A stretch of 64,000 nt of DNA, from positions 1 through 64,000 of the forward strand of contig NZ_JAVDXN010000012.1 in assembly GCF_031457955.1 (NCBI RefSeq), in the 5' to 3' direction. Under the pieces are notes generated by a model. It did not search any database, had not been told where the DNA came from, and worked only from the letters and a program-made list of their open reading frames with translations. Origin of the DNA: Mixta sp031457955. GTDB lineage: Bacteria; Pseudomonadota; Gammaproteobacteria; Enterobacterales; Enterobacteriaceae. Made by a program: the position numbers and the translations under genes. Below are positions 44,528 to 53,061 of the stretch, piece by piece; within the stretch, counting starts at the first letter, position 1; each line of letters opens with the position of its first letter.

Positions 44528-46537
44528 TTGAAAAACATCCCGATAGAACATGCAAAACTGGACTGGAACGATCAGGGTACACCTGTATCCCGAGAATTTG
44601 ACGACGTCTATTTTTCTAATCAGAACGGTCTGGAAGAGACGCAGTATGTGTTTCTGGGCGGCAATAATCTGCCTGCCCGCTTCGCCACGCATACGCGCGC
44701 GCTGTTTGTGGCTGCGGAGACTGGTTTTGGCACCGGCCTTAATTTTCTGACGCTGTGGCACGCGTTTGATCGCTTTCATCAGGCCCAGCCGCAGGCGACA
44801 TTGCAGCGTCTGCATTTTATCAGCATGGAAAAATTCCCTCTGACGCAGCAAGATCTGGCTGATGCCCACCGACGCTGGCCGGAGCTGGCACCCTACGCAG
44901 ACCAACTGCGTCAACAGTGGCCGCTGGCCTTGCCGGGCTGTCATCGTTTGCTGCTGGATGGCGGGCGCGTCACGCTGGATCTCTGGTTTGGCGATGTTAA
45001 TACGCTTATTCATCATTTTGATGACAGTTTGCAGCGCAGCGTAGACGCCTGGTTTCTGGATGGCTTCGCGCCGTCAAAAAATCCGGAAATGTGGACGCCC
45101 GCGCTGTTTGCGGCCATGGCGCGTCTGGCGCGTGCCGACGGCAGCTTTGCCACCTTTACCGCCGCAGGCTTTGTCCGGCGTGGACTGGAACAGGCCGGCT
45201 TCACGGTGATCCGGCGCAAAGGGTTCGGACACAAGCGCGAAATGCTGTGCGGCACGCTCGCTGATGCGCCCGCGCTACCCTGCTCCGCGCCCTGGTACGC
45301 GCGCACGCCTGCCGCGGGCAACGATATTGCCGTTATCGGCGGCGGTATCGCCAGCATGCTGCTGGCGCTGGCGCTATTGCGGCGCGGAAAGCAGGTGACG
45401 CTTTACTGTGCGGATGACGCACCGGCGCAAAACGCTTCCGGAAATCGTCAGGGCGCGCTCTATCCTCTGCTTAATCAGCACGACCCGGCGCTGGCACAGT
45501 TTTTCCCCGCCGCCTTTAGCTTTGCGCGACGGCTATATGACAGTTTGCCGGTGGCCTTTGCCCATGACTGGTGCGGCGTTACGCAGCTGGCGTGGGATCA
45601 GAAAAGTCACGATAAAATCCAGCACATGCTGGCGATGGCGCTGCCGGAAGCGCTGGCGCAGGGCGTTGATACAGCGCAGGCTGAACGGCTGGCGGGCGTG
45701 GCGCTTGGCTGCGGCGGCATTCATTATCCCGCCGGTGGCTGGCTGGCTCCGGCGGAGCTGACCACGGCGCTATTTGCGCTGGCGCAGCAGCAGGGATTGC
45801 AGGTTCACTGGCGGCATCGCGTAGTGCAGCTGGAAGAGGCGGATAGCGGCTGGCGACTACAGTTTGCCGACGCGCCACAGCAGCAGCATCAGAACGTGGT
45901 GCTGGCGAACGGTCATGCCATTAGCGCACTGGCGCAAAGCGCGAAGCTGCCGGTCTATCCGGTGAGCGGCCAGGTCAGCCATATTCCAAGCGTATCCGGC
46001 CTGGCTGATTTGCAGCAGGTACTCTGCTATGAAGGCTATCTGACGCCGGTCAGCCCTGAATTTAACACGCACTGTATTGGTGCCAGCTATCATCGCGGTG
46101 ATACTTCGGTGCGCTATCGTGAAGAGGATCAGCAGGAGAATCGTCAGCGGCTGCAACATTGTCTGCCGGAGTGCGACTGGACGGAGGCGGTGGACGTTAG
46201 CGCTGGCGAAGCGCGCAACGGCGTACGCTGTGCCACGCGCGACCATCTGCCGATGGCGGGCAACCTGCCCGATTATGAAAGGCTGCTCGCCTGCTATGCC
46301 GACCTGCCGCGCCAGCGCGACGCCCAGGCAGAGATAACCTCCGCGCCCACATGGTCAGGCCTGTTTGTGCTGGGCGCGCTGGGCTCGCGCGGCTTATGCA
46401 GCGGCCCGCTGGCGGCGGAAGTATTAGCGGCGCAGCTGTGCGACGAGCCGATCCCGCTGGACAGCAACACGCTCACCGCCCTGAATCCTAATCGCTACTG
46501 GGTACGCAAACTGTTAAAAGGCAAACCGGTGAACTAA
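44528..46537 (+). CDS. mnmC: bifunctional tRNA 5-methylaminomethyl-2-thiouridine enzyme MnmC
   Basis: MnmC completes mnm5s2U34 in tRNA. The N-terminal methyltransferase half (about 1-245, with AETGFGTGLNFLTLW and LDGFAPSKNPEMW) and the C-terminal FAD oxidoreductase half (from about 265, IAVIGGGIAS) are both complete; 669 residues, E. coli 668. The only start that keeps the N-terminus is TTG at 44528 with no clear Shine-Dalgarno sequence. Confidence 0.96.
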   Translation: MKNIPIEHAKLDWNDQGTPVSREFDDVYFSNQNGLEETQYVFLGGNNLPARFATHTRALFVAAETGFGTGLNFLTLWHAFDRFHQAQPQATLQRLHFISMEKFPLTQQDLADAHRRWPELAPYADQLRQQWPLALPGCHRLLLDGGRVTLDLWFGDVNTLIHHFDDSLQRSVDAWFLDGFAPSKNPEMWTPALFAAMARLARADGSFATFTAAGFVRRGLEQAGFTVIRRKGFGHKREMLCGTLADAPALPCSAPWYARTPAAGNDIAVIGGGIASMLLALALLRRGKQVTLYCADDAPAQNASGNRQGALYPLLNQHDPALAQFFPAAFSFARRLYDSLPVAFAHDWCGVTQLAWDQKSHDKIQHMLAMALPEALAQGVDTAQAERLAGVALGCGGIHYPAGGWLAPAELTTALFALAQQQGLQVHWRHRVVQLEEADSGWRLQFADAPQQQHQNVVLANGHAISALAQSAKLPVYPVSGQVSHIPSVSGLADLQQVLCYEGYLTPVSPEFNTHCIGASYHRGDTSVRYREEDQQENRQRLQHCLPECDWTEAVDVSAGEARNGVRCATRDHLPMAGNLPDYERLLACYADLPRQRDAQAEITSAPTWSGLFVLGALGSRGLCSGPLAAEVLAAQLCDEPIPLDSNTLTALNPNRYWVRKLLKGKPVN

Positions 46538-46588
46538 CAGCGCCTGATACATGCAAAAGATGGACTAACAGCCATTTGTATCTGAAGG

Positions 46589-46616
46589 AAAAAAGCGGCC
46601 AACAAGCCGCTTTTTT
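46589..46616 (+). terminator. terminator after mnmC
   Basis: Stem GCGGC / GCCGC with loop CAACAA, A-run before and six T after. This hairpin is also part of the tandem unit that is repeated downstream, where copies are degraded. Confidence 0.85.
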
Positions 46617-46913
46617 ATTGTGCCGAACGCGACGTTACGCTGAATACAAATTTGCACCGAACGCAAGGCGCGGGGCGTCCAGGCAAAAGAGTAAAGCGTC
46701 CACAAACGGCCAACAAGCCACTTTCTTATTATGCCGAACGCGACGTTACGTTGAATACAAATTTGCACTGAACGCAAGGCGCGGGGCGTCCAGGCAGAAG
46801 AGTAAAGCGTCCAAAAATCCACTTTTTTATTTTGCCGAACGCGACGTTACGTTGAATACAAATTTACACTGAACGCAAGGCGCGGGGCGTCCAGGCAGAA
46901 GAGTAAAGCGTCC
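46595..46913 (+). repeat. three tandem copies of a ~100-111 bp unit
   Basis: Units at about 46595-46701, 46702-46812 and 46813-46913 share TGCCGAACGCGACGTTACG, TGAATACAAATTTGCAC, AACGCAAGGCGCGGGGCG and end GAGTAAAGCGTCC. Each unit contains one arm of the 104-bp element plus a copy of the mnmC terminator, which is intact in unit 1, altered in unit 2 and largely lost in unit 3. The end of unit 3 is part of the 104-bp element itself. Confidence 0.93.
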
Positions 46914-46987
46914 CGCGCCATGGATGGCGCGGGCCGAGCTGTCAGGGATGACGTTTGTTGCGTCTTTACGATCTGCCTGGACGCCCC
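46884..46987 (-). repeat. 104-bp structured element, copy A
   Basis: Outer arms GGGGCGTCCAGGCAGA / TCTGCCTGGACGCCCC pair perfectly over 16 bases. Inside, read on the minus strand, are GTAAAG / CTTTAC, a small hairpin GTCA-TCCC-TGAC, and a strong one, CCCGCGCCAT / ATGGCGCGGG with two-base loop. Together they form a branched fold. Copy B at 58978-59081 is in the opposite orientation. The copy lies between convergent mnmC and yfcL. Confidence 0.88.
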
Positions 46988-47060
46988 GTGCGGGCACGGT
47001 AGTTGTTTCTCCACGCAGGCACGGTGTGATGTCCCATGCAGGCACAGTATGATTTCCCGC
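46988..47060. repeat. short degenerate tandem repeats, about 23-24 bp
   Basis: About three copies built around GCAGGCACGGTGTGATG, GCGGGCACGGTAGTTG and GCAGGCACAGTATGATT abut the outer arm of copy A on the side of yfcL. Confidence 0.7.
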
Positions 47061-47079
47061 AAAATGCCAACCAACGCTA

Positions 47080-47361
47080 TCAGGCGGGCTGACGCGCCTG
47101 CAAAAACAGATTATCCCACATACCGATCACCAGCGCCTGATCGCGCGGTGAAAGCTCACCGGCAGCAATCGCGTTCTGCAAACTATTCTGCACCTGGATT
47201 TGTAACGCCTCGGCGGTATGTTCATTGCTCTTTTCCAGCTCCACTACCGCCAGAGTGAGGTGACCGCGCAGGTAGCCGCTGGCAAACAACTCATCATCGC
47301 TGGCATGCTCGACCATATCGTCAATCAGGGCCAGAATACGCGTTTCAAATTCTGCGATCAT
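47080..47361 (-). CDS. yfcL: YfcL family protein
   Basis: A 93-residue helical protein almost the same length as E. coli YfcL (92), with conserved HASDDELFASGYLRGHLTLA and LSPRDQALV. Function unknown. It follows epmC on the same strand with a 29-base gap. Confidence 0.92.
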   Translation of the reverse strand: MIAEFETRILALIDDMVEHASDDELFASGYLRGHLTLAVVELEKSNEHTAEALQIQVQNSLQNAIAAGELSPRDQALVIGMWDNLFLQARQPA

Positions 47362-47390
47362 CTCAATTCCTCATTAAGTCGCGCCTCCGT

Positions 47391-47939
47391 TCAGCGCAGA
47401 TCTTCCGGCCAGGGAAACTGCGCCGCCGTCAGCGGGGGCGTGTGATAAAAACGCTGTAGCTCAGCGATAAAACGGGCCGGACGCGCCGGAATACCGTTGG
47501 CAAAATAGTGCATAACCTGCGCATGAACCTTACGCTGAAACGCAATGCGATCCGGCTCATGATCGCCATTGAGATTGTCACAACTTACGTTAAAGGGAAA
47601 GCCCGCCGCCACGCTGAACATCCACTCCAGCGCCTGCGGTTTAATCTCGACGGATTCAAACTGATTTTGCGTCGTGGCGTCACGTCCGTCGGGACAATAC
47701 CAGTAACCAAAATCAACCAGCTTGCGCCGCTCGGCCCCGGCAATACACCAGTGGGAAATCTCATGCAGCGCACTGGCGTAATAACCATGCGCAAACACCA
47801 CGCGATGCCAGGGCGACGTCTCATCCGCCGGAAGATAAATGGGTTCGTCGTCGCCTTTAATTAGACGCGTCTGAAAATCATCCTGGAAACAGCGATCGAA
47901 TACGTTAATCAGGTCCTGATAGTGGTGCGTCGTGTTCAT
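47391..47939 (-). CDS. epmC: elongation factor P hydroxylase EpmC
   Basis: EpmC hydroxylates the beta-lysylated lysine of elongation factor P. The metal-binding HEISHW motif is at about residues 59-64. 182 residues, the same as E. coli. Confidence 0.95.
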   Translation of the reverse strand: MNTTHHYQDLINVFDRCFQDDFQTRLIKGDDEPIYLPADETSPWHRVVFAHGYYASALHEISHWCIAGAERRKLVDFGYWYCPDGRDATTQNQFESVEIKPQALEWMFSVAAGFPFNVSCDNLNGDHEPDRIAFQRKVHAQVMHYFANGIPARPARFIAELQRFYHTPPLTAAQFPWPEDLR

Positions 47940-48003
47940 ATACCTAAACGTCTGCTAAAAAAAACGCGCAAATTGTCGCACTAAGCGTGCGCATTGACGA
48001 GCA

Positions 48004-48807
48004 TTATCCAACAAGGTGCGTTAGCCACTGGCCTATCGCCGCGCCGTAATCTTCATACAGCAGCTTGCTGCTCATCACCACCGAAACGATCACCACCATC
48101 GGACGGATCAGCGACTGCCCGCGCGACAGCACCATGCGTGCGCCAAGGCGCGCGCCGCAAATCGACCCCACCAGCATCACCAGCCCAATGCCCCACACCA
48201 CTTTGCCGCCCAGCATAAAAAACAGCAGGCTGGTAAAGTTTGAGGTGAAATTCAGCACCTTGGCATGCGCGGTGGATTTCGCCAGATTAAAACCGGCTAA
48301 CGTCACGAAAGCCAACGCATAGAAAGAACCGGCTCCTGGACCGAAAAAACCGTCGTAAAAGCCCACCGTGCCGCCCGCTATCAGCGCAAACGGCAGACCA
48401 TGAAGACGGCGCTGCCGATCCTCTTCGCCTAAGCGCGGCATCAGCAGAAAATAGAGACCGATACCGATAATCAGCAGCGGCAACACCTGGCGCAAAAAGT
48501 CAGAGCGTATGTGCTGCACCAGCAGCGTACCGCAGAGCGCGCCGATAAAGGTCATCGCAATATTCAGACGCTGTTCGCGCAGCTTTACCGCGCCGCGCCG
48601 TACAAAATAGAGGCTGGCGGAAAAAGATCCGCCCACCGCCTGCAGCTTATTCGTTGCCAGCACCTGAGCGGGCGTCAGCCCGGCGGAAAGCAGCGCAGGA
48701 ACGGTCAGCAGGCCGCCGCCGCCAGCGATCGAATCAATAAACGACGCCAGCATAGCGATGAAAAACAGTACCGCTATCATCTGCGGCGAGACAACCAACC
48801 ATTCCAT
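48004..48807 (-). CDS. yfcA: TSUP family membrane protein YfcA
   Basis: A 267-residue sulfite exporter TauE/SafE (TSUP) family protein with about eight helices and two repeats, including SIAGGGGLLTVPALL and YDGFFGPGAGSFYALAFV. Substrate unknown. Between epmC and mepA as in E. coli; eight bases follow mepA. Confidence 0.93.
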   Translation of the reverse strand: MEWLVVSPQMIAVLFFIAMLASFIDSIAGGGGLLTVPALLSAGLTPAQVLATNKLQAVGGSFSASLYFVRRGAVKLREQRLNIAMTFIGALCGTLLVQHIRSDFLRQVLPLLIIGIGLYFLLMPRLGEEDRQRRLHGLPFALIAGGTVGFYDGFFGPGAGSFYALAFVTLAGFNLAKSTAHAKVLNFTSNFTSLLFFMLGGKVVWGIGLVMLVGSICGARLGARMVLSRGQSLIRPMVVIVSVVMSSKLLYEDYGAAIGQWLTHLVG

Positions 48808-48815
48808 GTAATGTC

Positions 48816-49643
48816 CTAAAGTAGATGTTTATCCAGCAGCGCCTGACAGGATGGCGGCAACGGCGGCGGTTCACGCTTCACCGGCGCGCCGCTGCCCGGT
48901 TTTTTCGGCAAGAACCAGCTTTCCAGCTCGGCGTCACAGCCGTCGCCCGGCGGCGGTGGCGTCTGATCCAGGCACTCCAGACTCTCTGGCGGACAGCGCA
49001 GGCGCACATGCATATGGGCGCGATGACCAAACCACGGGCGCACCTTGCGCAGCCAGTCGCGATCGCTACCGGCATCGGCGCAAAGCTGCTTTTTAATCGC
49101 CGGATTAACAAAAATGCGTGTGACCTGCTCATCTTTCGCTGCCAGCTTAATCAGGCTGTCGATTTCCGGCTGCCAGTGGCGCGCCACAACGCGCTTGCCA
49201 TCGGCGCTCACCAAATCCAGCGGCTGCGGCTTTAACAGCATCTGCGACGTCCAGCGTTGCTGCGGCAGCTGTAACCAGATATCCACATCCAGCCCGCTCT
49301 GATGGCTGGTGTGACCGCTGCTAAAGCGCCCGCCGGCCGCCATGCCCATATCGCCAATCAGCACCTGACCCAGCCTCAGGTTATGCACCTGCGTGGTCAG
49401 ACGTTGAATAAACAGCAGCAGATCGGGATGGCCAAAATAGCGTCGCTGATCGGGCCGCATCACCTGATAGGCCGGATTGTTCAGCGGCAGCGCTTCGGCA
49501 CCGACAATACAGCCGTTAGCGAAGCCGCCAATTGCCTGCGGCGCACCGGGAATCGGCTGGGCAATGCGCTGCCACGGCGTGGCGGCCAGCGCCGATGCGC
49601 TCAGCAGCAGCGCGGCCAGCATAAGAAACGGTTTTTTCATCAT
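48816..49643 (-). CDS. mepA: penicillin-insensitive murein DD-endopeptidase MepA
   Basis: MepA is a periplasmic LAS-type zinc metallopeptidase that cuts D-Ala-mDAP cross-links. A signal peptide (about 1-20, ending SASALA) precedes the catalytic segments HTSHQSGLDVDI and HRAHMHVRLRCP; paired cysteines are conserved. 275 residues, E. coli 274. The first ATG overlaps the aroC stop (TAATG); a second ATG follows directly. Confidence 0.96.
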   Translation of the reverse strand: MMKKPFLMLAALLLSASALAATPWQRIAQPIPGAPQAIGGFANGCIVGAEALPLNNPAYQVMRPDQRRYFGHPDLLLFIQRLTTQVHNLRLGQVLIGDMGMAAGGRFSSGHTSHQSGLDVDIWLQLPQQRWTSQMLLKPQPLDLVSADGKRVVARHWQPEIDSLIKLAAKDEQVTRIFVNPAIKKQLCADAGSDRDWLRKVRPWFGHRAHMHVRLRCPPESLECLDQTPPPPGDGCDAELESWFLPKKPGSGAPVKREPPPLPPSCQALLDKHLL

Positions 49644-50728
49644 TACCAGCGCGGCACGTTGGTTGAAACGTCAGCACACTGCGCGCGATGGCGCAGCAGG
49701 TGATCCATCAGTACGATCGCCATCATCGCTTCGGCGATCGGCACCGCGCGAATCCCCACGCAAGGATCGTGACGGCCTTTGGTGATCATCTCTACCTCTT
49801 CGCCGCTGCGGGTGATGGTTTTGCCGGGCACGGTAATGCTTGAGGTAGGTTTCATCGCCAGATGCGCCACCACCGCCTGGCCGCTGCTGATGCCGCCAAG
49901 AATGCCGCCTGCATGGTTGCTCTGAAAACCGTTGGCGCGGATCTCATCGCGATGCTGGCTGCCGCGCTGGTTGACCACGGCGAAACCGTCGCCGATTTCA
50001 ATGCCTTTCACCGCGTTGATGCTCATCAGCGCATGGGCCAGATCGGCGTCCAGGCGATCGAACACTGGCTCGCCCAGGCCAACCGGCACATTCTCCGCCA
50101 CTACGGTGACCTTCGCGCCAATGGAGTCGCCCTCTTTTTTCAGCGCGCGCATCAGCTCGTCCAGCGCCTCCAGCTTAGCGGGATCGGGACAGAAAAACGG
50201 GTTTTGCTCAACCTGGTCCCACGCTTTCAGCTCACAGGCGATATCGCCCATCTGCGCCAGATAACCGCGCACCTGCACGCCAAATTTCATCTGCAGATAT
50301 TTTTTCGCAATGGCGCCTGCCGCCACGCGCATCGCCGTTTCGCGCGCGGAGGAGCGCCCGCCGCCGCGATAGTCGCGCAGGCCATATTTTTGCTCATAGG
50401 TATAATCAGCGTGGCCTGGACGGAACAGATCTTTGATCGCGCCATAATCCTGCGAGCGCTGATCGGTATTTTCAATTAATAAGCCAATGCTGGTGCCGGT
50501 GGTCACGCCTTCAAACACGCCGGACAGAATGCGCACCTGATCCGGTTCGCGCCGCTGGGTGGTATAACGCGAGGTGCCCGGACGACGCCGATCCAAATCG
50601 TGTTGTAAATCCGCCTCGGTGAGCGGAATCCCCGGCGGCACGCCGTCAACGATACAGCCCAGCGCAATGCCATGCGACTCACCAAAAGTGGTGACGCGAA
50701 AAATCTGTCCAATCGTGTTGCCTGCCAT
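49643..50728 (-). CDS. aroC: chorismate synthase
   Basis: AroC makes chorismate from EPSP with reduced FMN, the last step of the shikimate pathway. Signatures GESHGIALGCIVDG near the start, the glycine-rich YRGGGRSSARETAMR, and RGSQHRDEIRANGFQSN are intact. 361 residues, as in E. coli. It follows prmB by 21 bases, and mepA overlaps its stop. Confidence 0.98.
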   Translation of the reverse strand: MAGNTIGQIFRVTTFGESHGIALGCIVDGVPPGIPLTEADLQHDLDRRRPGTSRYTTQRREPDQVRILSGVFEGVTTGTSIGLLIENTDQRSQDYGAIKDLFRPGHADYTYEQKYGLRDYRGGGRSSARETAMRVAAGAIAKKYLQMKFGVQVRGYLAQMGDIACELKAWDQVEQNPFFCPDPAKLEALDELMRALKKEGDSIGAKVTVVAENVPVGLGEPVFDRLDADLAHALMSINAVKGIEIGDGFAVVNQRGSQHRDEIRANGFQSNHAGGILGGISSGQAVVAHLAMKPTSSITVPGKTITRSGEEVEMITKGRHDPCVGIRAVPIAEAMMAIVLMDHLLRHRAQCADVSTNVPRW

Positions 50729-50749
50729 CTCGGCTCCGTTATTGTGCGA

Positions 50750-51682
50750 TTAATCTTTGAAAAATTTGAAATGATGCTGGGCGTCGATAATTTGCTGACG
50801 GGTCAGCATAAAGACGCCGTCGCCGCCGTTATCAAATTCCAGCCAGGTAAAGGGCACATCAGGATATTGCTCCATCATATGCACCATGCTGTTGCCCACT
50901 TCGCAAATCAGCACGCCCTCTTCCTGTAAATAGTCCGGCGCGCAGGCGAGAATACGCCGCACCAGCTTCAGGCCATCGCTGCCCGCCGCCAGCCCCAGCT
51001 CCGGTTCATGCTGATACTCATCCGGCAGATCGTCCATATCATCCGCATCCACATAGGGCGGATTGGTGACAATCAGATCGTATTGCAGCTTCGGCAAGTC
51101 GCGGAACAGGTCGGAGCGGATTGGCGTAACCTGATGAATCATACCGTGTTCGTCGATATTCTGCTCGGCAACCGCCAGCGCATCAAGCGAGAGATCCACC
51201 GCGTCCACTTCCGCTTCCGGGAACGCGTAAGCGCAGGCGATGGCGATACAGCCGCTGCCGGTACACATATCCAGAATATGCTGCGGCGTCTGATTGACCA
51301 GCCCGGCGAAGCGGCTGTTAATCAACTCGCCAATCGGTGAACGCGGCACCAGCACGCGCTCATCCACATAAAATTCGTGACCGCAAAACCAGGATTTATT
51401 GGTGAGATAGGCGACCGGAATGCGTTCATTCACGCGGCGGATCACGCGCTCAACGATGCGGTGACGCTCGCTGGAGGTCAGGCGTGCATTACGCATCTCT
51501 TCAGGAATATCCAGCGGCAGGTAAAGCGTGGGCAAAACCAATTGAACCGCTTCGTCCCAGGGATTATCGGTACCGTGGCCATACCAAATATTGGCGGCGG
51601 CAAACCGGCTGACCGCCCAGCGCAGCATGTCCTGAATGGTATGCAGTTCATTCACTGCTTCATCGACGAAAATTTTGTCCAC
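50750..51682 (-). CDS. prmB: ribosomal protein uL3 glutamine methyltransferase
   Basis: PrmB N5-methylates glutamine 150 of ribosomal protein L3. SAM motif LDMCTGSGCIAIACAYAFP and the glutamine-binding NPPYVDADD are present. The GTG at 51682 with GGAGGG upstream gives 310 residues as in E. coli; the frame extends 47 codons upstream across the smrB start, which cannot be coding for both. Confidence 0.97.
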   Translation of the reverse strand: MDKIFVDEAVNELHTIQDMLRWAVSRFAAANIWYGHGTDNPWDEAVQLVLPTLYLPLDIPEEMRNARLTSSERHRIVERVIRRVNERIPVAYLTNKSWFCGHEFYVDERVLVPRSPIGELINSRFAGLVNQTPQHILDMCTGSGCIAIACAYAFPEAEVDAVDLSLDALAVAEQNIDEHGMIHQVTPIRSDLFRDLPKLQYDLIVTNPPYVDADDMDDLPDEYQHEPELGLAAGSDGLKLVRRILACAPDYLQEEGVLICEVGNSMVHMMEQYPDVPFTWLEFDNGGDGVFMLTRQQIIDAQHHFKFFKD

Positions 51683-51846
51683 TTGCCCTCCACAGGCCGT
51701 TCCGTAATTACGGCGGGTAGTTTGCCATGAAGCGGGCGAGAATTCAGCGCGACGAGGTGAAAAAGCTGACTTTTGTTGACAATGCGGGTTATCGTAGCCG
51801 GCAGGCCGTGCAACCTGCGCCATTCACCCACCAGAAATTGACGATT

Positions 51847-52395
51847 ATGAAGAAAAAAGAGCAGCTCAGCGACGATGATAAAACGCTGTTTCGCCAGCTG
51901 ATGACCGGCACGCGTAAGCTAAAGCAGGATACCCTGGTGCATAAACCCGCCCGTAAAAAAGCGGAGGTGTCGCTGAAGCGCCAGCTGTCGGAACAGGCGG
52001 ATAACAGCCACTACTTTTCGGATGAATTTCAGCCGCTGTTGGCGGAAGAAGGCCCGGTGCGCTATGTGCGCAGCGACGTCAGCCACTATGAGCTGAAAAA
52101 ACTGCGCCGTGGCGACTATTCACCGGAAATCTTTCTCGATCTGCATGGATTAACGCAGCAGCAGGCTAAACAGGAGCTGGGCGCGCTGTTGGCCGCCTGT
52201 CGGCGCGAACATATTTTTTGCGCCAGCGTGATGCACGGTCACGGCAAGCATGTGCTGAAGCAGCAAACGCCGCTGTGGCTGGCGCAGCATCCTTTCGTGA
52301 TGGCGTTCCACCAGGCGCCTAAAGCCTTTGGCGGCGATGCGGCGTTGCTGGTGCTGATTGAGGTAGAAGAGTGGCAGCCGCCAGAGTTACCCTGA
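51847..52395 (+). CDS. smrB: ribosome rescue endonuclease SmrB
   Basis: SmrB cleaves mRNA between collided ribosomes. The C-terminal Smr domain has FLDLHGLTQQQAKQELG and MHGHGKHVLKQQTPLWL. The start at 51847 (MKKKEQLSDDDK) gives 182 residues, E. coli 183; the frame opens 40 codons earlier in the region shared with prmB. Divergent from prmB, convergent with sixA. Confidence 0.96.
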   Translation: MKKKEQLSDDDKTLFRQLMTGTRKLKQDTLVHKPARKKAEVSLKRQLSEQADNSHYFSDEFQPLLAEEGPVRYVRSDVSHYELKKLRRGDYSPEIFLDLHGLTQQQAKQELGALLAACRREHIFCASVMHGHGKHVLKQQTPLWLAQHPFVMAFHQAPKAFGGDAALLVLIEVEEWQPPELP

Positions 52396-52408
52396 CGGCA
52401 GAGGAGGA

Positions 52409-52891
52409 TTAGATCGCTTTTGCCAGCCTGGAAGGACTGACCTGCCACTTTAAGCTCCCTTCGCTGTTCCCGGCATCAAAATCGATACAGGCAATGGCCG
52501 AGGTGGCAAACATCGGCGGCGGCTCCTGCGGACACAGCTCCGACACCAGATAGCCCACCAGAGGAAGATGCGAAATAACCAGCACCGATTTCACCCCTTC
52601 TTGCGCCAGCGCCTGTATATAGCAGGCCACCAGCGCCGGATCGCCGCCCGGCGTCAGCTCAGGTAACACCTCTTGCTCCGGCGGCAGGCGCAGAGCTTCA
52701 CGCACCGTGGCTAATGTCTGCTCCGCGCGCAGGTAAGGGCTGACCAGCACCCGTTCAATATCCAGAGTCTGGCTGTTCAGCCAGCTTGCCATCTGGCGTG
52801 ATTCATCACAGCCACAATGGGTAAGAGGCCTAACCGAATCACTGGCTGCCTCAAGTGCAGCGTCGCCGTGACGCATGATAAAAACTTGCAT
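52409..52891 (-). CDS. sixA: phosphohistidine phosphatase SixA
   Basis: SixA dephosphorylates phosphohistidine on HPr-like domains (ArcB, PTS-Ntr NPr). Histidine phosphatase family: RHG motif with His8 and second catalytic region VISHLPLVGYL. 160 residues, E. coli 161. Confidence 0.95.
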   Translation of the reverse strand: MQVFIMRHGDAALEAASDSVRPLTHCGCDESRQMASWLNSQTLDIERVLVSPYLRAEQTLATVREALRLPPEQEVLPELTPGGDPALVACYIQALAQEGVKSVLVISHLPLVGYLVSELCPQEPPPMFATSAIACIDFDAGNSEGSLKWQVSPSRLAKAI

Positions 52892-52917
52892 AAAGCACCG
52901 CTGTTGTTTAACAAAAT

Positions 52918-52942
52918 CGTCGGATCATCAGGCTGTCCGACG
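52918..52942 (-). terminator. terminator after fadJ
   Basis: Arms CGTCGGA / TCCGACG with an 11-base loop, followed on the minus strand by ATTTTGTT. It lies about 120 bases beyond the fadJ stop and upstream of sixA. Confidence 0.55.
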
Positions 52943-53061
52943 CTTCATTCTGCGAATGAACGCTGTGTTGTAACCTAATGACTTGAGTATAGTCAACCGA
53001 TTGTTTATTAAACGAGCTATTGTCGGAATCCGTCGTCTGACGCAACAAAACCACCTGCAAC

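Noticed and set aside
46565..47074. Several short open frames across copy A and its repeats
   Set aside because: All are periodic translations of the repeated unit, on both strands, without ribosome binding sites.
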